DNA of 64,000 nt. It comes from Pseudomonadota bacterium (GTDB lineage: Bacteria; Myxococcota_A; Polyangia; Polyangiales; Polyangiaceae). The position numbers and the translations under genes are program-made. The notes below the pieces were generated by a model, which saw only the letters and a program-made list of their open reading frames with translations, had not been told where the DNA came from and did not search any database. The DNA is taken from assembly GCA_023423895.1 (NCBI GenBank), contig JAFAER010000227.1, positions 44,010 through 108,009 of the forward strand, in the 5' to 3' direction. Of this stretch, positions 27,761 to 35,679 are shown in pieces (the stretch's first letter is position 1; each line of letters starts with the position of its first letter).

Positions 27761-28353
27761 GGCTGCCTCGCACGTTGCGTCTGGAGTCGTTTCACGGCGT
27801 CCTGGAAATGTTCGCGAGCACGACGAAGCCGGGACGCCACGGTGCCCATCGGGACCTCGGTGACAGCGGCGATCTCGGCCATGGTCATCTCTTCGAGCTC
27901 GTAGAGAGCAAACGTGGTTCGAAGGTCGGGGGGCATGTCCGCGAGCGTCTGATCGAGGAACGCGAGCCCGTCCTTGCGATCCAGGAGCTCGTCCGCCGGC
28001 ACCTCCCGCGAACCGTAGTCCTCGACATCGATGCCGCGGACCGTGCGGGACGCACGGAGGTTCATCGACCGGCGATACCGCGATGCGAGTCGAACGGCGG
28101 TCCCGTACAGGAAGCTCCGCTCCTTGTCCGGCTCGATCTGATCGAGCTTGCCGACGGCGATCACGAAGATCTCCTGGGTCGCGTCGTCGGCGTCGGCGGG
28201 AGAAAACCCGAGACGGCGCAGGAAACGCCAGACGACGTTCAGATGATCGCGGACGAGCGCAGCCTCACGCTGTGCCCGCTCGACGTCGACCTCACCTCTC
28301 GGCACGGAGAGGTCCCTTACCACCTCCGCGCTTTGCCAGGTCGACGCCACCAT
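27757..28353 (-). CDS. ECF-type sigma-70 factor, cassette B
   Basis: A 198-residue ECF sigma factor. Region 2 shows VWRFLRRLGFSPADADDATQ and region 4 YELEEMTMAEIAAVTEVPMG then TVASRLRRAREHF, nearly matching cassette A. ATG 28353 is clear. It lies 34 bases after the outer-membrane-like gene and overlaps the putative anti-sigma gene by four bases. The pair of sigma factors could drive both cassettes or have diverged to separate promoters; only experiment can tell. Confidence 0.92.
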   Translation of the reverse strand: MVASTWQSAEVVRDLSVPRGEVDVERAQREAALVRDHLNVVWRFLRRLGFSPADADDATQEIFVIAVGKLDQIEPDKERSFLYGTAVRLASRYRRSMNLRASRTVRGIDVEDYGSREVPADELLDRKDGLAFLDQTLADMPPDLRTTFALYELEEMTMAEIAAVTEVPMGTVASRLRRAREHFQDAVKRLQTQRARQP

Positions 28354-28387
28354 CGGGGCCGCTCATCCCCCGGCCCTCCGATTGTGA

Positions 28388-29503
28388 TCACAGAAATCGT
28401 ACGCGGACGCCGGCGGTGACCGTCCCGGCGACCGAAGGGACCTCGAAAATCGTGCTGTTGGGCGCGAGAAAGAAGCGTGCGCGCCGGAGCGGGAAGAGCG
28501 CCGCCCCCTCGAGCTCGAGGCTGACGGTCGAGCTCAGCGCCCACTCGACGCTGCCACCCGCGACCGGGGCAAGCCAGAGCTGGAGGTTCGCCGTCGGGCT
28601 GCGAACGTCGCGCGTCGTCCCGCGCAGCGCTGCGGCCTGAAAGCCTGCGCAGGGCGCGAGCCGCAGATCGGCGCGCAGGGACACGTACGCGGGGCACAGC
28701 CGCATCGCCGCCCCCAGCCATTCGTACGTCTGGGTGCCACTGCGGAGGGCGCTCGACGTGCGCGCAATGTCCACTCCGAGCCGCAGCGAGGAGGCGAGTG
28801 TGGGCGTTCGCCGCTCCAGAGTCGCGAACACGCCGCCGATCGGGGCGATCGCCGGGCCGATCCCGCTCATGATCCCCGCGTGGGCTCCGGCAGCGAACGG
28901 CCACTCGGTCGACGGCGGCGGGCGCGGCGGTGACGGGCTCGCGGGTGGCGGGCGCGCAGGTGACGGGCTCGCAGGTGACGGCGCGCGTGGCGGGCTCGGA
29001 GAAGGCGCCGGCGGGGGGAGCGTCGGGCTCGGCTCCGCGGTCGACCGCGCCTCCGGATCGAGCATGACGGCGGCGACGAGCGCGAGGGCGCTCGACACCT
29101 CGGCGCACGTGCGACTCGTGACGGTCCTCGTCTCCTCGGTGCCGTCGGCCTCGCGCAGGTCGAGGCGACCGGACGCCGCTCCGGCGTCTCTCGTCTCGAT
29201 GACCACCCGAACCGCAACCGATGCGCCGTCGTCGGCACGGACGAGCCGCGGCCGTGCCGTCCGCGCGCGGATGCTGCTCACGAACGCGTCGCGGTCCGGA
29301 CATGCCGCGGGCGCGCTGTACGCGAGGCTGAACGTCGGTGACTCCTCTTCCGGAGACGCGCCGGCCGGCTCGACACCTGCCATCGCAGCGACGCCGAGCG
29401 CGATCGCCCCGAAAATACCGCGCGGGAGCTTGCTCCGCGGCGTGCCCGCACGCGAGGGTAAGCGCACGCCGCGTGAGCTCGGGTCGTCCTCGCGCACGAT
29501 CAC
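28388..29503 (-). CDS. Secreted outer-membrane-like protein, cassette B
   Basis: A protein of up to 371 residues paralogous to that at 18706-19788. Shared features are FSLAYSAPAACPD, SIRARTARPRLV, a Pro-rich linker, and a C-terminal barrel-like half ending in VRVRFL. The signal region GIFGAIALGVAAMAGVEPAG is preceded by 25 or more basic or polar residues when started from GTG 29503, so the true start may be nearer (GTG at 29467 is a candidate). It leads cassette B. The long (Pro-Ser-Pro) linker suggests a flexible spacer between the N-terminal domain and the barrel. Function unknown. Confidence 0.68.
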   Translation of the reverse strand: MIVREDDPSSRGVRLPSRAGTPRSKLPRGIFGAIALGVAAMAGVEPAGASPEEESPTFSLAYSAPAACPDRDAFVSSIRARTARPRLVRADDGASVAVRVVIETRDAGAASGRLDLREADGTEETRTVTSRTCAEVSSALALVAAVMLDPEARSTAEPSPTLPPPAPSPSPPRAPSPASPSPARPPPASPSPPRPPPSTEWPFAAGAHAGIMSGIGPAIAPIGGVFATLERRTPTLASSLRLGVDIARTSSALRSGTQTYEWLGAAMRLCPAYVSLRADLRLAPCAGFQAAALRGTTRDVRSPTANLQLWLAPVAGGSVEWALSSTVSLELEGAALFPLRRARFFLAPNSTIFEVPSVAGTVTAGVRVRFL

Positions 29504-29555
29504 GGCGCTACGTTACCCGAGGGCGGCGCGCCCCCGCCGCTTCAGATGCGAGTCG

Positions 29556-30083
29556 TCAGAGGCCGGCCGAGAGGAGGTCGCTCGGCATCGCGCCACGACG
29601 CTTCTCGGGTCCCTGCGCCCTCGCGTGCGCCGCGTGCGGACGATTCATGGCAATCGCCGCAGGCCGCGCGGGTGCGACCGCGGACCGAGACTCGAGAGAC
29701 GAGAGCTCGGCATCGAGCTCGACTGACGTGTCGGACGCGCGCTCCTTGGCGGACGGCGGCGTCCAGATGAAGAGCGCGTGCGCGTGCTCGACGACGGGCG
29801 TGCTGACGACCGACACGACCTTCGCCTGCGTCGCTGCCTTCGAATGCGTCGAGCGCCGGACGATCGAGACGACCGTGCTCGCGAGGATGATCCCGACCAC
29901 CGCCCCGATCGCAAAGAAGAGCGGGAGCGGGATCCCCGCCACGCGGCGCTCGAGGACGTGCACGGTCTCGTCGGGCGGCGGCAGTGGAGGCGGCGGGAAC
30001 GGCGTCGAGAGCGGCCTCACGCGCGTCGGCTCCGGGATCGGAAACGGAAAGGGCGGATGACCGTCGTGATGAGCCTGAGCCAT
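29556..30083 (-). CDS. Pro-rich one-pass membrane protein
   Basis: A 175-residue protein. A Pro-rich, His-containing N-terminus is followed by one membrane segment (PLPLFFAIGAVVGIILASTVV), then a basic/Ala stretch and a C-terminal region without recognised motifs. It is not part of the duplicated cassette, as no counterpart precedes cassette A, but it lies 52 bases ahead of cassette B in the same direction. ATG 30083 is used; a GTG two codons upstream is possible. Function unknown. Confidence 0.6.
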   Translation of the reverse strand: MAQAHHDGHPPFPFPIPEPTRVRPLSTPFPPPPLPPPDETVHVLERRVAGIPLPLFFAIGAVVGIILASTVVSIVRRSTHSKAATQAKVVSVVSTPVVEHAHALFIWTPPSAKERASDTSVELDAELSSLESRSAVAPARPAAIAMNRPHAAHARAQGPEKRRGAMPSDLLSAGL

Positions 30084-30184
30084 GACCACGACGCCTACAT
30101 GTAGCGTGCCTACACAGGGCTGGCACCATGCCGCTCTGGATGCGCGAACCGCTGCGCAATTGGCGTAACGGGTAGCGCGAAATC

Positions 30185-32173
30185 TCAGACTGGTGGAGCG
30201 ATCCCGGCGGATCGAAGCATCGTGGCAAAGCCGTTCTTGTCCACGGCCTTCAGGTACGCCTGCTTGGGATCGACGAGCTTGCGCTGCACGAGCGAGAGCA
30301 GGGAGTCATTCATCGTGACCATCCCCTGCTGCTTGTTCGTCTGCATCACGCTGGCGAGCTGGAACGTCTTGCCCTCGCGGATCATCGCTGCGACGGCATG
30401 GTTGCCGACGAGGATCTCGTGGGCCGCCACGCGACCGCCGCCGATCTTCGGGAGCAGGACCTGCGCGACGACGCCCTTGAGCGACTCGCTCAGCATCACG
30501 CGGATCTGATCCTGCCGGTCGGACGGGAACTGGTCGATGATGCGATCGACCGTGCTGATCGCGGTCGTCGTGTGGAGCGTTCCGAAGACGAGGTGCCCGG
30601 TCTCGGCCGTCTCGATCGCGATCGAGATCGTCTCGAGATCACGCATCTCGCCGACGAGCACGATGTCCGGGTCCTCACGGAGCGCGGCCCGGAGCGCGTT
30701 CTTGAAGCTCTTCGTGTGCTGACCGACCTCGCGCTGGTTCACGAGGCACTTCTGGTTCTGGTGAACGAACTCGACCGGATCTTCGATCGTGATGATGTGA
30801 TCGGATCGGTTCTTGTTGATGAAGTCGATCATCGCCGCCAGCGTCGTCGACTTGCCCGAGCCCGTCGGCCCCGTGACGAGCACGAGCCCCTTCGTGAGCC
30901 AGCACATGTCGAGGCAAGCCTTCGGCAGCCCGAGCTTCTCGGCGGACAAGATCTCGATCGGGATCTGCCGGAGGACGGCGCCGGTGCCCTGACGATCCTG
31001 GAACACGTTCACGCGGAATCGCGCGAGGTTCGGGATCTCGTAGGCGAAGTCCGCGTCGCTCTGCGCCTCGAAGTCGGCGCGGGCGCGGGGGGTCATGATC
31101 TCGTACATCATCGCGAGGATCTCGGACGACGAGAGCGGCGCGCGATCGACCCCGAAGTGGATCTCGCCGTCGACACGCAACACGGGCTGCGCGCCCGTCG
31201 TGAGGTGCAGGTCCGAAGCTCGCTTCTGCAACATCTCGCGAAGAAGCGCGTCGATCGTCGCCGTGCCGCCCCGCCCTGGCGCAACGGCGTCGCGTCGCGT
31301 CTCCCCCACCTTGCCCGCGCCGTTCGCCACTCGCGCGGCCCCCGCCTCGCGCAGCACCTCGCGCGCGACGCTCGAAGCGACGACCTCCGCGACCTCACGC
31401 GCGACGCGGGCGATCTCCTCCGCCGACGGAACCGCCTCCTTCGCGACCTCACGCGCGACGCGAGCGATCTCCTCCGCGGACGGAACCGCCTCCTTCGCGA
31501 CCTCACGCGCGATGCGGGCGATCTCCTGCGCCGACGGAACCGCCTGTTTCGCGACCTCACGCGCGATGCGGGCGACCTCCTCCGCCGACGGCGCGGCTGC
31601 GCGAGGGGCGGCCTCGACCGGACGCGCTGGAGCGTCGACGCGCGGTCGCTGGACCGGCCGGGTGTCGAGACGCTCGTCTGGCAGCGGTGCCGGTGTGCGT
31701 GAGCCGAGCTCGAGCTCCATCGCCGGCTCCGGAGCGTTCGGTCTCTCGCCGTTCGGCCGCGCCGGAGAGCGAGCCGGCGCGGGCGACGGCGACGGCGGGG
31801 CGTCCCGGCGCTGATCGAGCCTCGGCGACGACGGCTCTTCGCGGCGAACCGAATCGCGGAGAGACCGGACCGGCTTCGCGGCCGGCCGAATGGCGACCGC
31901 GATCCCGCTCGGCTGCCGGACGATCTCGAGGATGAAGTCCTCGCCATCGTGCTCGTGTCGAACGATGCGCGGCCGGCTCGACAAGCCGGCAATGTCGTCC
32001 TGCGAGAGGAGCTCGCTCACCGCCTCGAGGATGGTCGCGCCTCGGACCGGACCACCTGGAACTGCGCGCCTGGCTTCGCCGTCGAAGAGCACGCCTTGCT
32101 CGTTCGGAGCGAAGAACACACGCTCGGCACCGGATTCTTTGAGCTTCTCGAGCAAGGGAGTGAGCTGGGACAC
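30185..32173 (-). CDS. PilT-like ATPase with repeat-bearing N-terminal extension
   Basis: A 662-residue protein. The C-terminal 350 residues are a GspE/PilT-family hexameric ATPase with Walker A GPTGSGKST, an Asp box, His box GHLVFGTLHTT and the typical Glu-rich ISIAIETAETGH region. It should power retraction or related type IV pilus motor work. The N-terminal 300 residues are unusual: a short domain (LTPLLEKLKESGAERVFF), a Pro/Arg-rich linker, and four near-identical 18-residue repeats of the form SAEEIARVAREVAKEAVP. The GTG start at 32173 has GAGG upstream. It may be a social-motility variant or a PilT paralogue; pilT versus pilB/pilU cannot be settled here. Confidence 0.85.
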   Translation of the reverse strand: MSQLTPLLEKLKESGAERVFFAPNEQGVLFDGEARRAVPGGPVRGATILEAVSELLSQDDIAGLSSRPRIVRHEHDGEDFILEIVRQPSGIAVAIRPAAKPVRSLRDSVRREEPSSPRLDQRRDAPPSPSPAPARSPARPNGERPNAPEPAMELELGSRTPAPLPDERLDTRPVQRPRVDAPARPVEAAPRAAAPSAEEVARIAREVAKQAVPSAQEIARIAREVAKEAVPSAEEIARVAREVAKEAVPSAEEIARVAREVAEVVASSVAREVLREAGAARVANGAGKVGETRRDAVAPGRGGTATIDALLREMLQKRASDLHLTTGAQPVLRVDGEIHFGVDRAPLSSSEILAMMYEIMTPRARADFEAQSDADFAYEIPNLARFRVNVFQDRQGTGAVLRQIPIEILSAEKLGLPKACLDMCWLTKGLVLVTGPTGSGKSTTLAAMIDFINKNRSDHIITIEDPVEFVHQNQKCLVNQREVGQHTKSFKNALRAALREDPDIVLVGEMRDLETISIAIETAETGHLVFGTLHTTTAISTVDRIIDQFPSDRQDQIRVMLSESLKGVVAQVLLPKIGGGRVAAHEILVGNHAVAAMIREGKTFQLASVMQTNKQQGMVTMNDSLLSLVQRKLVDPKQAYLKAVDKNGFATMLRSAGIAPPV
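31389..31595 (-). repeat. 54-base tandem repeats inside the PilT-like gene
   Basis: About 3.8 units of a 54-base repeat encoding SAEEIARVAREVAKE-type 18-residue units. Units begin at 31389, 31443, 31497 and 31551. The encoded helix is amphipathic and likely forms a coiled coil. DNA copies differ at few bases, so recent expansion or gene conversion is likely. Confidence 0.9.
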
Positions 32174-32512
32174 GCGAGACCTCGGATTTTCGACGATACG
32201 CGATCGCAAGTCGCTGGCGATCGGTCATCCGCGTCCGGTCGCGTCCGCATGCTGAGCCGCCCTTGCCTCGGCGATGGGCGAACCCCACACCAGGCCACGG
32301 ACGCCTTGCGCAATTCGAGCGTCCTTCGCCACGGAAAAGATGCAGGAACCGACGCCCAGCCTCGCGCACGCGCACGGTTTGGCTCGCGTCCGGACGCGGG
32401 GCTCGCACGTCGTCGCGAGTGCTACAGCCTCGCACCCCTGAAGGAGGCCTCCGAATTTGAGACGAGGTGAGACGTGAGGCGCTGGAACGGCGGCTGCTAG
32501 CGTCCACCGGTC
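32174..32512. other. 339-base divergent intergenic region
   Basis: The region lies between the PilT-like gene (minus) and the amidase gene (plus) and should contain both promoters. I see no open frame with a signal sequence or recognised motif. A sequence close to a sigma-54 site is listed separately at 32483-32498. Confidence 0.5.
32483..32498 (+). promoter_or_regulatory. Weak sigma-54-like promoter match
   Basis: TGGAACGGCGGCTGCT resembles the -24/-12 consensus (TGG... spaced correctly from TGCT), with C-to-A at position 4 and T-to-C at position 12. It ends 14 bases before the amidase ATG, so the predicted transcript would start almost at the start codon. Tentative. Confidence 0.2.
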
Positions 32513-34096
32513 ATGCACCTTGCACGCTTCGCGCTGGCGCGCGCCGCAGGGCCGATCGGGATTGTCGCCCTCGGCCTGCTGGCCGCCTGTGGGACCGGAC
32601 CTTCCGCTGCGGAAGGCGCAGGCGCTCCAGCACGCGCTGGGTCGGTGGCGAGCGCGCTCTCGACGAGCGCTGCGAAGGCCCAGGTGCCGCGCGACCTCCT
32701 GCTCGCGATCGCGAAGGTAGAGGACGGGCTCGCGCTCCCGGCCGAGCGCTTCGACATCGACGTCGACAACGAGGTCCCGGCCGCCGGCCCCCTGCAGCTC
32801 CGTCGTGGAAAGCTCGATACGCTCCGGCGCGGCGCCGAGCTCGCCGGCGTCACCGAGGTCGACCTGCGGGTCCATTCGGACCTCGCGCTCGAAGCCGGCG
32901 CCCTCGTGCTCGCCGAGCTCGGGGCCAAGACGGGCGCGCGCTCGGACGACCTCGCGTCGTGGAACGCCGCCATCGAGGAGATGAGCGGCTTCGCCGACGA
33001 TGCCCGTCGCGAGAACTACGCGCATCAGGTGTTCGCGACGCTCGCCCGCGGCGGCCGCTTCGAGGCGCGCGACGGAGAGATCGTCGAGCTGCCTCCGCAC
33101 GACCTGCCGCCGACGCTCACGCTCGACGTGTCCGACAAGCTGAAGGTGCTCGCGGACAAGTCCGAGTTCGAGGGCGCCGAGTGGATCCCCACGAGCTGCA
33201 CGGACAAGTGCACGCCGGGGCGCGGCGGCAACGATGTCGAGTTCGTGGTCGTCCACGACACGGAGGGCAACTGGAACGCCAGCGTCGCGACGTTGCAGAA
33301 CGATCCGAACAAGAGCGTCCAGTACATCATCGACGTCGACGGCCGCATCGGGCAGTTCGTCACCGAAGCGACGACCGCCTGGCATGCGGGCAACTTCAAC
33401 TTCAACCAGAGAAGCATCGGGATCGAGCACGTCGGCTACGCGACGAAGCCGTTCGCGGAGACGGAGTACGTCGCCAGCGCGAAGCTCGTCGACCACCTCG
33501 CGAAGAAGTACGGCATCCCTCGCGACCGCGCGCACATCATCGGCCACGATCAGATCCCGAACGGGAACAGGATCGCGCAGAGCTCTCCGCCCTGCTCCGG
33601 CTCGCCGAAGGAGTGCCAGTCGGACCGCAACTACGGCGGCGCAAGCAAGCACACCGACCCGGGGATCTGGGAGTGGGCGACGTACATGCCCCGGTTCGGC
33701 GGCACGGCAAAGTGCAACGACGTCGGCAAGCTCTGGACGTGCTCGCATGACAAGAAGAGCGCCTATCGCTGCGCGAACGACAAGGTCGAGCTCGAGTCCT
33801 GCGACGGCGCCGGCGGCTGCGAGCCCACCGAGGGTGACGAGACGGATGCCATCTGTCACGTCGCGCCGAAGTCGGAGCCTCGGCCCACGACCGAGCCTCC
33901 TGCCTCGCCGCCGCCGAAGAAGACGACGCCGGCATCGGGCGTCCTCGAGCCGACGGGCTCGGCACCTCCGAGCGCGGACTCGGGCTGCTCGGTCGGAGGC
34001 GCAGGCGCACGAGCTGACCTCGCCCGCACCGCGACCGGCTGGGCCATGATGCTCGGCGCGGTCCTGCTCCGTGCGCGCCGGCGTCGCTCGCGATGA
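32513..34096 (+). CDS. N-acetylmuramoyl-L-alanine amidase with MYXO-CTERM-like tail
   Basis: A 527-residue secreted protein with a lipoprotein-like N-terminus (LLAACGTGP). An N-terminal helical domain (VPRDLLLAIAKVEDGL) precedes an Amidase_2 domain, with zinc/active-site-type residues in FVVVHDTEGNW, TAWHAGNFN, SIGIEHVGYA and IIGHDQIPNG. A Cys-containing region (CSHDKKSAYRCANDK), a Pro-rich linker and a C-terminal GCSVGGAG...AMMLGAVLLRARRRRSR sorting tail follow. Myxosortase would cleave near the Cys. Having both a lipobox-like start and a MYXO-CTERM-like end is unusual. Probable role: peptidoglycan cleavage at the cell surface. Confidence 0.88.
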   Translation: MHLARFALARAAGPIGIVALGLLAACGTGPSAAEGAGAPARAGSVASALSTSAAKAQVPRDLLLAIAKVEDGLALPAERFDIDVDNEVPAAGPLQLRRGKLDTLRRGAELAGVTEVDLRVHSDLALEAGALVLAELGAKTGARSDDLASWNAAIEEMSGFADDARRENYAHQVFATLARGGRFEARDGEIVELPPHDLPPTLTLDVSDKLKVLADKSEFEGAEWIPTSCTDKCTPGRGGNDVEFVVVHDTEGNWNASVATLQNDPNKSVQYIIDVDGRIGQFVTEATTAWHAGNFNFNQRSIGIEHVGYATKPFAETEYVASAKLVDHLAKKYGIPRDRAHIIGHDQIPNGNRIAQSSPPCSGSPKECQSDRNYGGASKHTDPGIWEWATYMPRFGGTAKCNDVGKLWTCSHDKKSAYRCANDKVELESCDGAGGCEPTEGDETDAICHVAPKSEPRPTTEPPASPPPKKTTPASGVLEPTGSAPPSADSGCSVGGAGARADLARTATGWAMMLGAVLLRARRRRSR

Positions 34097-34269
34097 CCTG
34101 CAACTTTGCAGCGCGCGGCGGGCGTCTGCCGTCGCGGCGCGCGAATCCGTTCGAGCCGTAGCCGTCGGCTGTGAGCGTACCAAGTTCGCTTCTCTCTCGA
34201 TCGTCAAAGACGCCTTCGCGCGCACCGCTCGACGGGTCGCGTCGCGTCGTGCCATGATTCGCGAGTCAT

Positions 34270-35604
34270 ATGTCGACGGATGCCATCCGCTTTTTCGCCG
34301 CGACCGACGTCGGATGCGTTCGTGAGCACAACGAGGACAACTTCCTCGTCGACAAGAAGCTCTCGCTCTTCATGGTGGCCGACGGGATGGGCGGCCACGC
34401 GGCGGGCGAGGTGGCGAGCGCCATCGCCGTCCGCACGATCCACGAGGAGATCAAGCGCGAACGCGACCTCTTGAACGACTTCGTCACGGGCGCGCGCGGC
34501 GCCTCGCGGGTGACGAACAAAGACGTCCTCGCGCTCATGGAGCACGCCGTCCAGCGTGCGTGCTCGCGCATCCACGAGGAGGCGCAGAACGATCCGGCCA
34601 AGCGCGGCATGGGCACGACGCTCTCGGCGCTGCTCATCCTCGGCACCCGCGGGTTCATCGCGCACGTCGGCGACAGCCGGATCTATCTGCAGCGCGGCGG
34701 TGTCGTGCAGCAGATCACGGAAGACCACACGGTCTTCAACGAGCTCATCAAGCGCGGCAAGCTCACGAAAGAGCAAATCGAGAAGGTCGGCCACAAGAAC
34801 GCGATCACGCGTGCGGTCGGCGTCTACGAGCGCGTCGACGTCGACACGCTCATGATCGAGGTCCTTCCAGGCGACGACTTCCTGCTCACGAGCGACGGCC
34901 TCACCGGCTACCTCGAGACCGCGGACGAGCTCGTACCGTGGTTCCAGCAGGACGGCGACTCGGCGAGCAAGGGCCTCGTCGAGCTCGCGAAGGAGCGCGG
35001 CGGCAAGGACAACATCACCGTCGTCATCGTCCGCCTCGGCGGCGACGTCGAGAACGACGAGCGCGCCAAGCGCCTCGCCCTCAAGCGCGAGGTCCTCGCG
35101 CGAATGCCGCTCTTCGCGCGCCTCAGCGATCGCGAGCTGCTCCGCGTGATGCAGTCCGTCGAGGTGCGGAAGTACGAAGACGGCCAGCTCGTCATCCGCG
35201 AAGGCGACAAGGGCGACGAGCTGTTCATCGTCCTTTCCGGCAAGGTCACGATCTCGCGTGGGGGCGAGGTACTCACGCGGCTCGGCGCGGGAGAACACTT
35301 CGGCGAGATGGCGCTCATCCGGGCGGTCCCGCGCTCGGCCACGGTGAACGCCGACAGCGGAGCGGAGCTCATCGCGATCCGCCGCGTCGACTTCTTCGAG
35401 ATCTTGCGCACCGAGCACGAGATCGCCGTGAAGATGCTCTGGCAGTTCCTCGGCGTCCTCGCCGACCGCCTCGACGCGACGTCGAGCGAGCTCCGCCACG
35501 CGAAGCTCGAGCTCCATGCGGAAGAGCTGCAGACCGACGACGTGACGATCGAGATCTTCCCCGGCATCGAGGGGAACGATCACTCCCCGTTCGGCCGTCG
35601 CTGA
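34270..35604 (+). CDS. PP2C phosphatase fused to cyclic-nucleotide-binding domain
   Basis: A 444-residue protein. The first 260 residues are a PP2C-type Ser/Thr phosphatase with motifs REHNEDNF, VADGMGGHAAGE, GTTLSALLI, HVGDSRIYL, TSDGLTGYL and GGKDNITVV. Residues about 280-400 form a cyclic-nucleotide-binding domain (MPLFARLSDRELLRVMQ, RAVPRSATV, and a PxA-type GEHFGEMALI). The phosphatase would be controlled by cAMP or cGMP, though a nucleotide is not proven. Substrate candidates include Ser/Thr kinase targets, but the kinase in this window is 8 kb away. ATG start is clear. Confidence 0.92.
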   Translation: MSTDAIRFFAATDVGCVREHNEDNFLVDKKLSLFMVADGMGGHAAGEVASAIAVRTIHEEIKRERDLLNDFVTGARGASRVTNKDVLALMEHAVQRACSRIHEEAQNDPAKRGMGTTLSALLILGTRGFIAHVGDSRIYLQRGGVVQQITEDHTVFNELIKRGKLTKEQIEKVGHKNAITRAVGVYERVDVDTLMIEVLPGDDFLLTSDGLTGYLETADELVPWFQQDGDSASKGLVELAKERGGKDNITVVIVRLGGDVENDERAKRLALKREVLARMPLFARLSDRELLRVMQSVEVRKYEDGQLVIREGDKGDELFIVLSGKVTISRGGEVLTRLGAGEHFGEMALIRAVPRSATVNADSGAELIAIRRVDFFEILRTEHEIAVKMLWQFLGVLADRLDATSSELRHAKLELHAEELQTDDVTIEIFPGIEGNDHSPFGRR

Positions 35605-35679
35605 GCGGACGAGACCGGCGCGCGGGCAACCAGATCGCGGAGATCTTCGGGTCGGCGCGATCGAACGGGTATTCTCGTC

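Noticed and set aside
28921..29040. Pro/Ser-rich coding repeats in the cassette B outer-membrane-like gene considered as a DNA repeat element
   Set aside because: They lie in frame within a linker and are explained by the coding sequence.
29542..30228. 228-codon minus-strand frame overlapping the small membrane protein gene
   Set aside because: No hydrophobic segment or motif; the overlapping frame 29556-30083 has a clear membrane helix.
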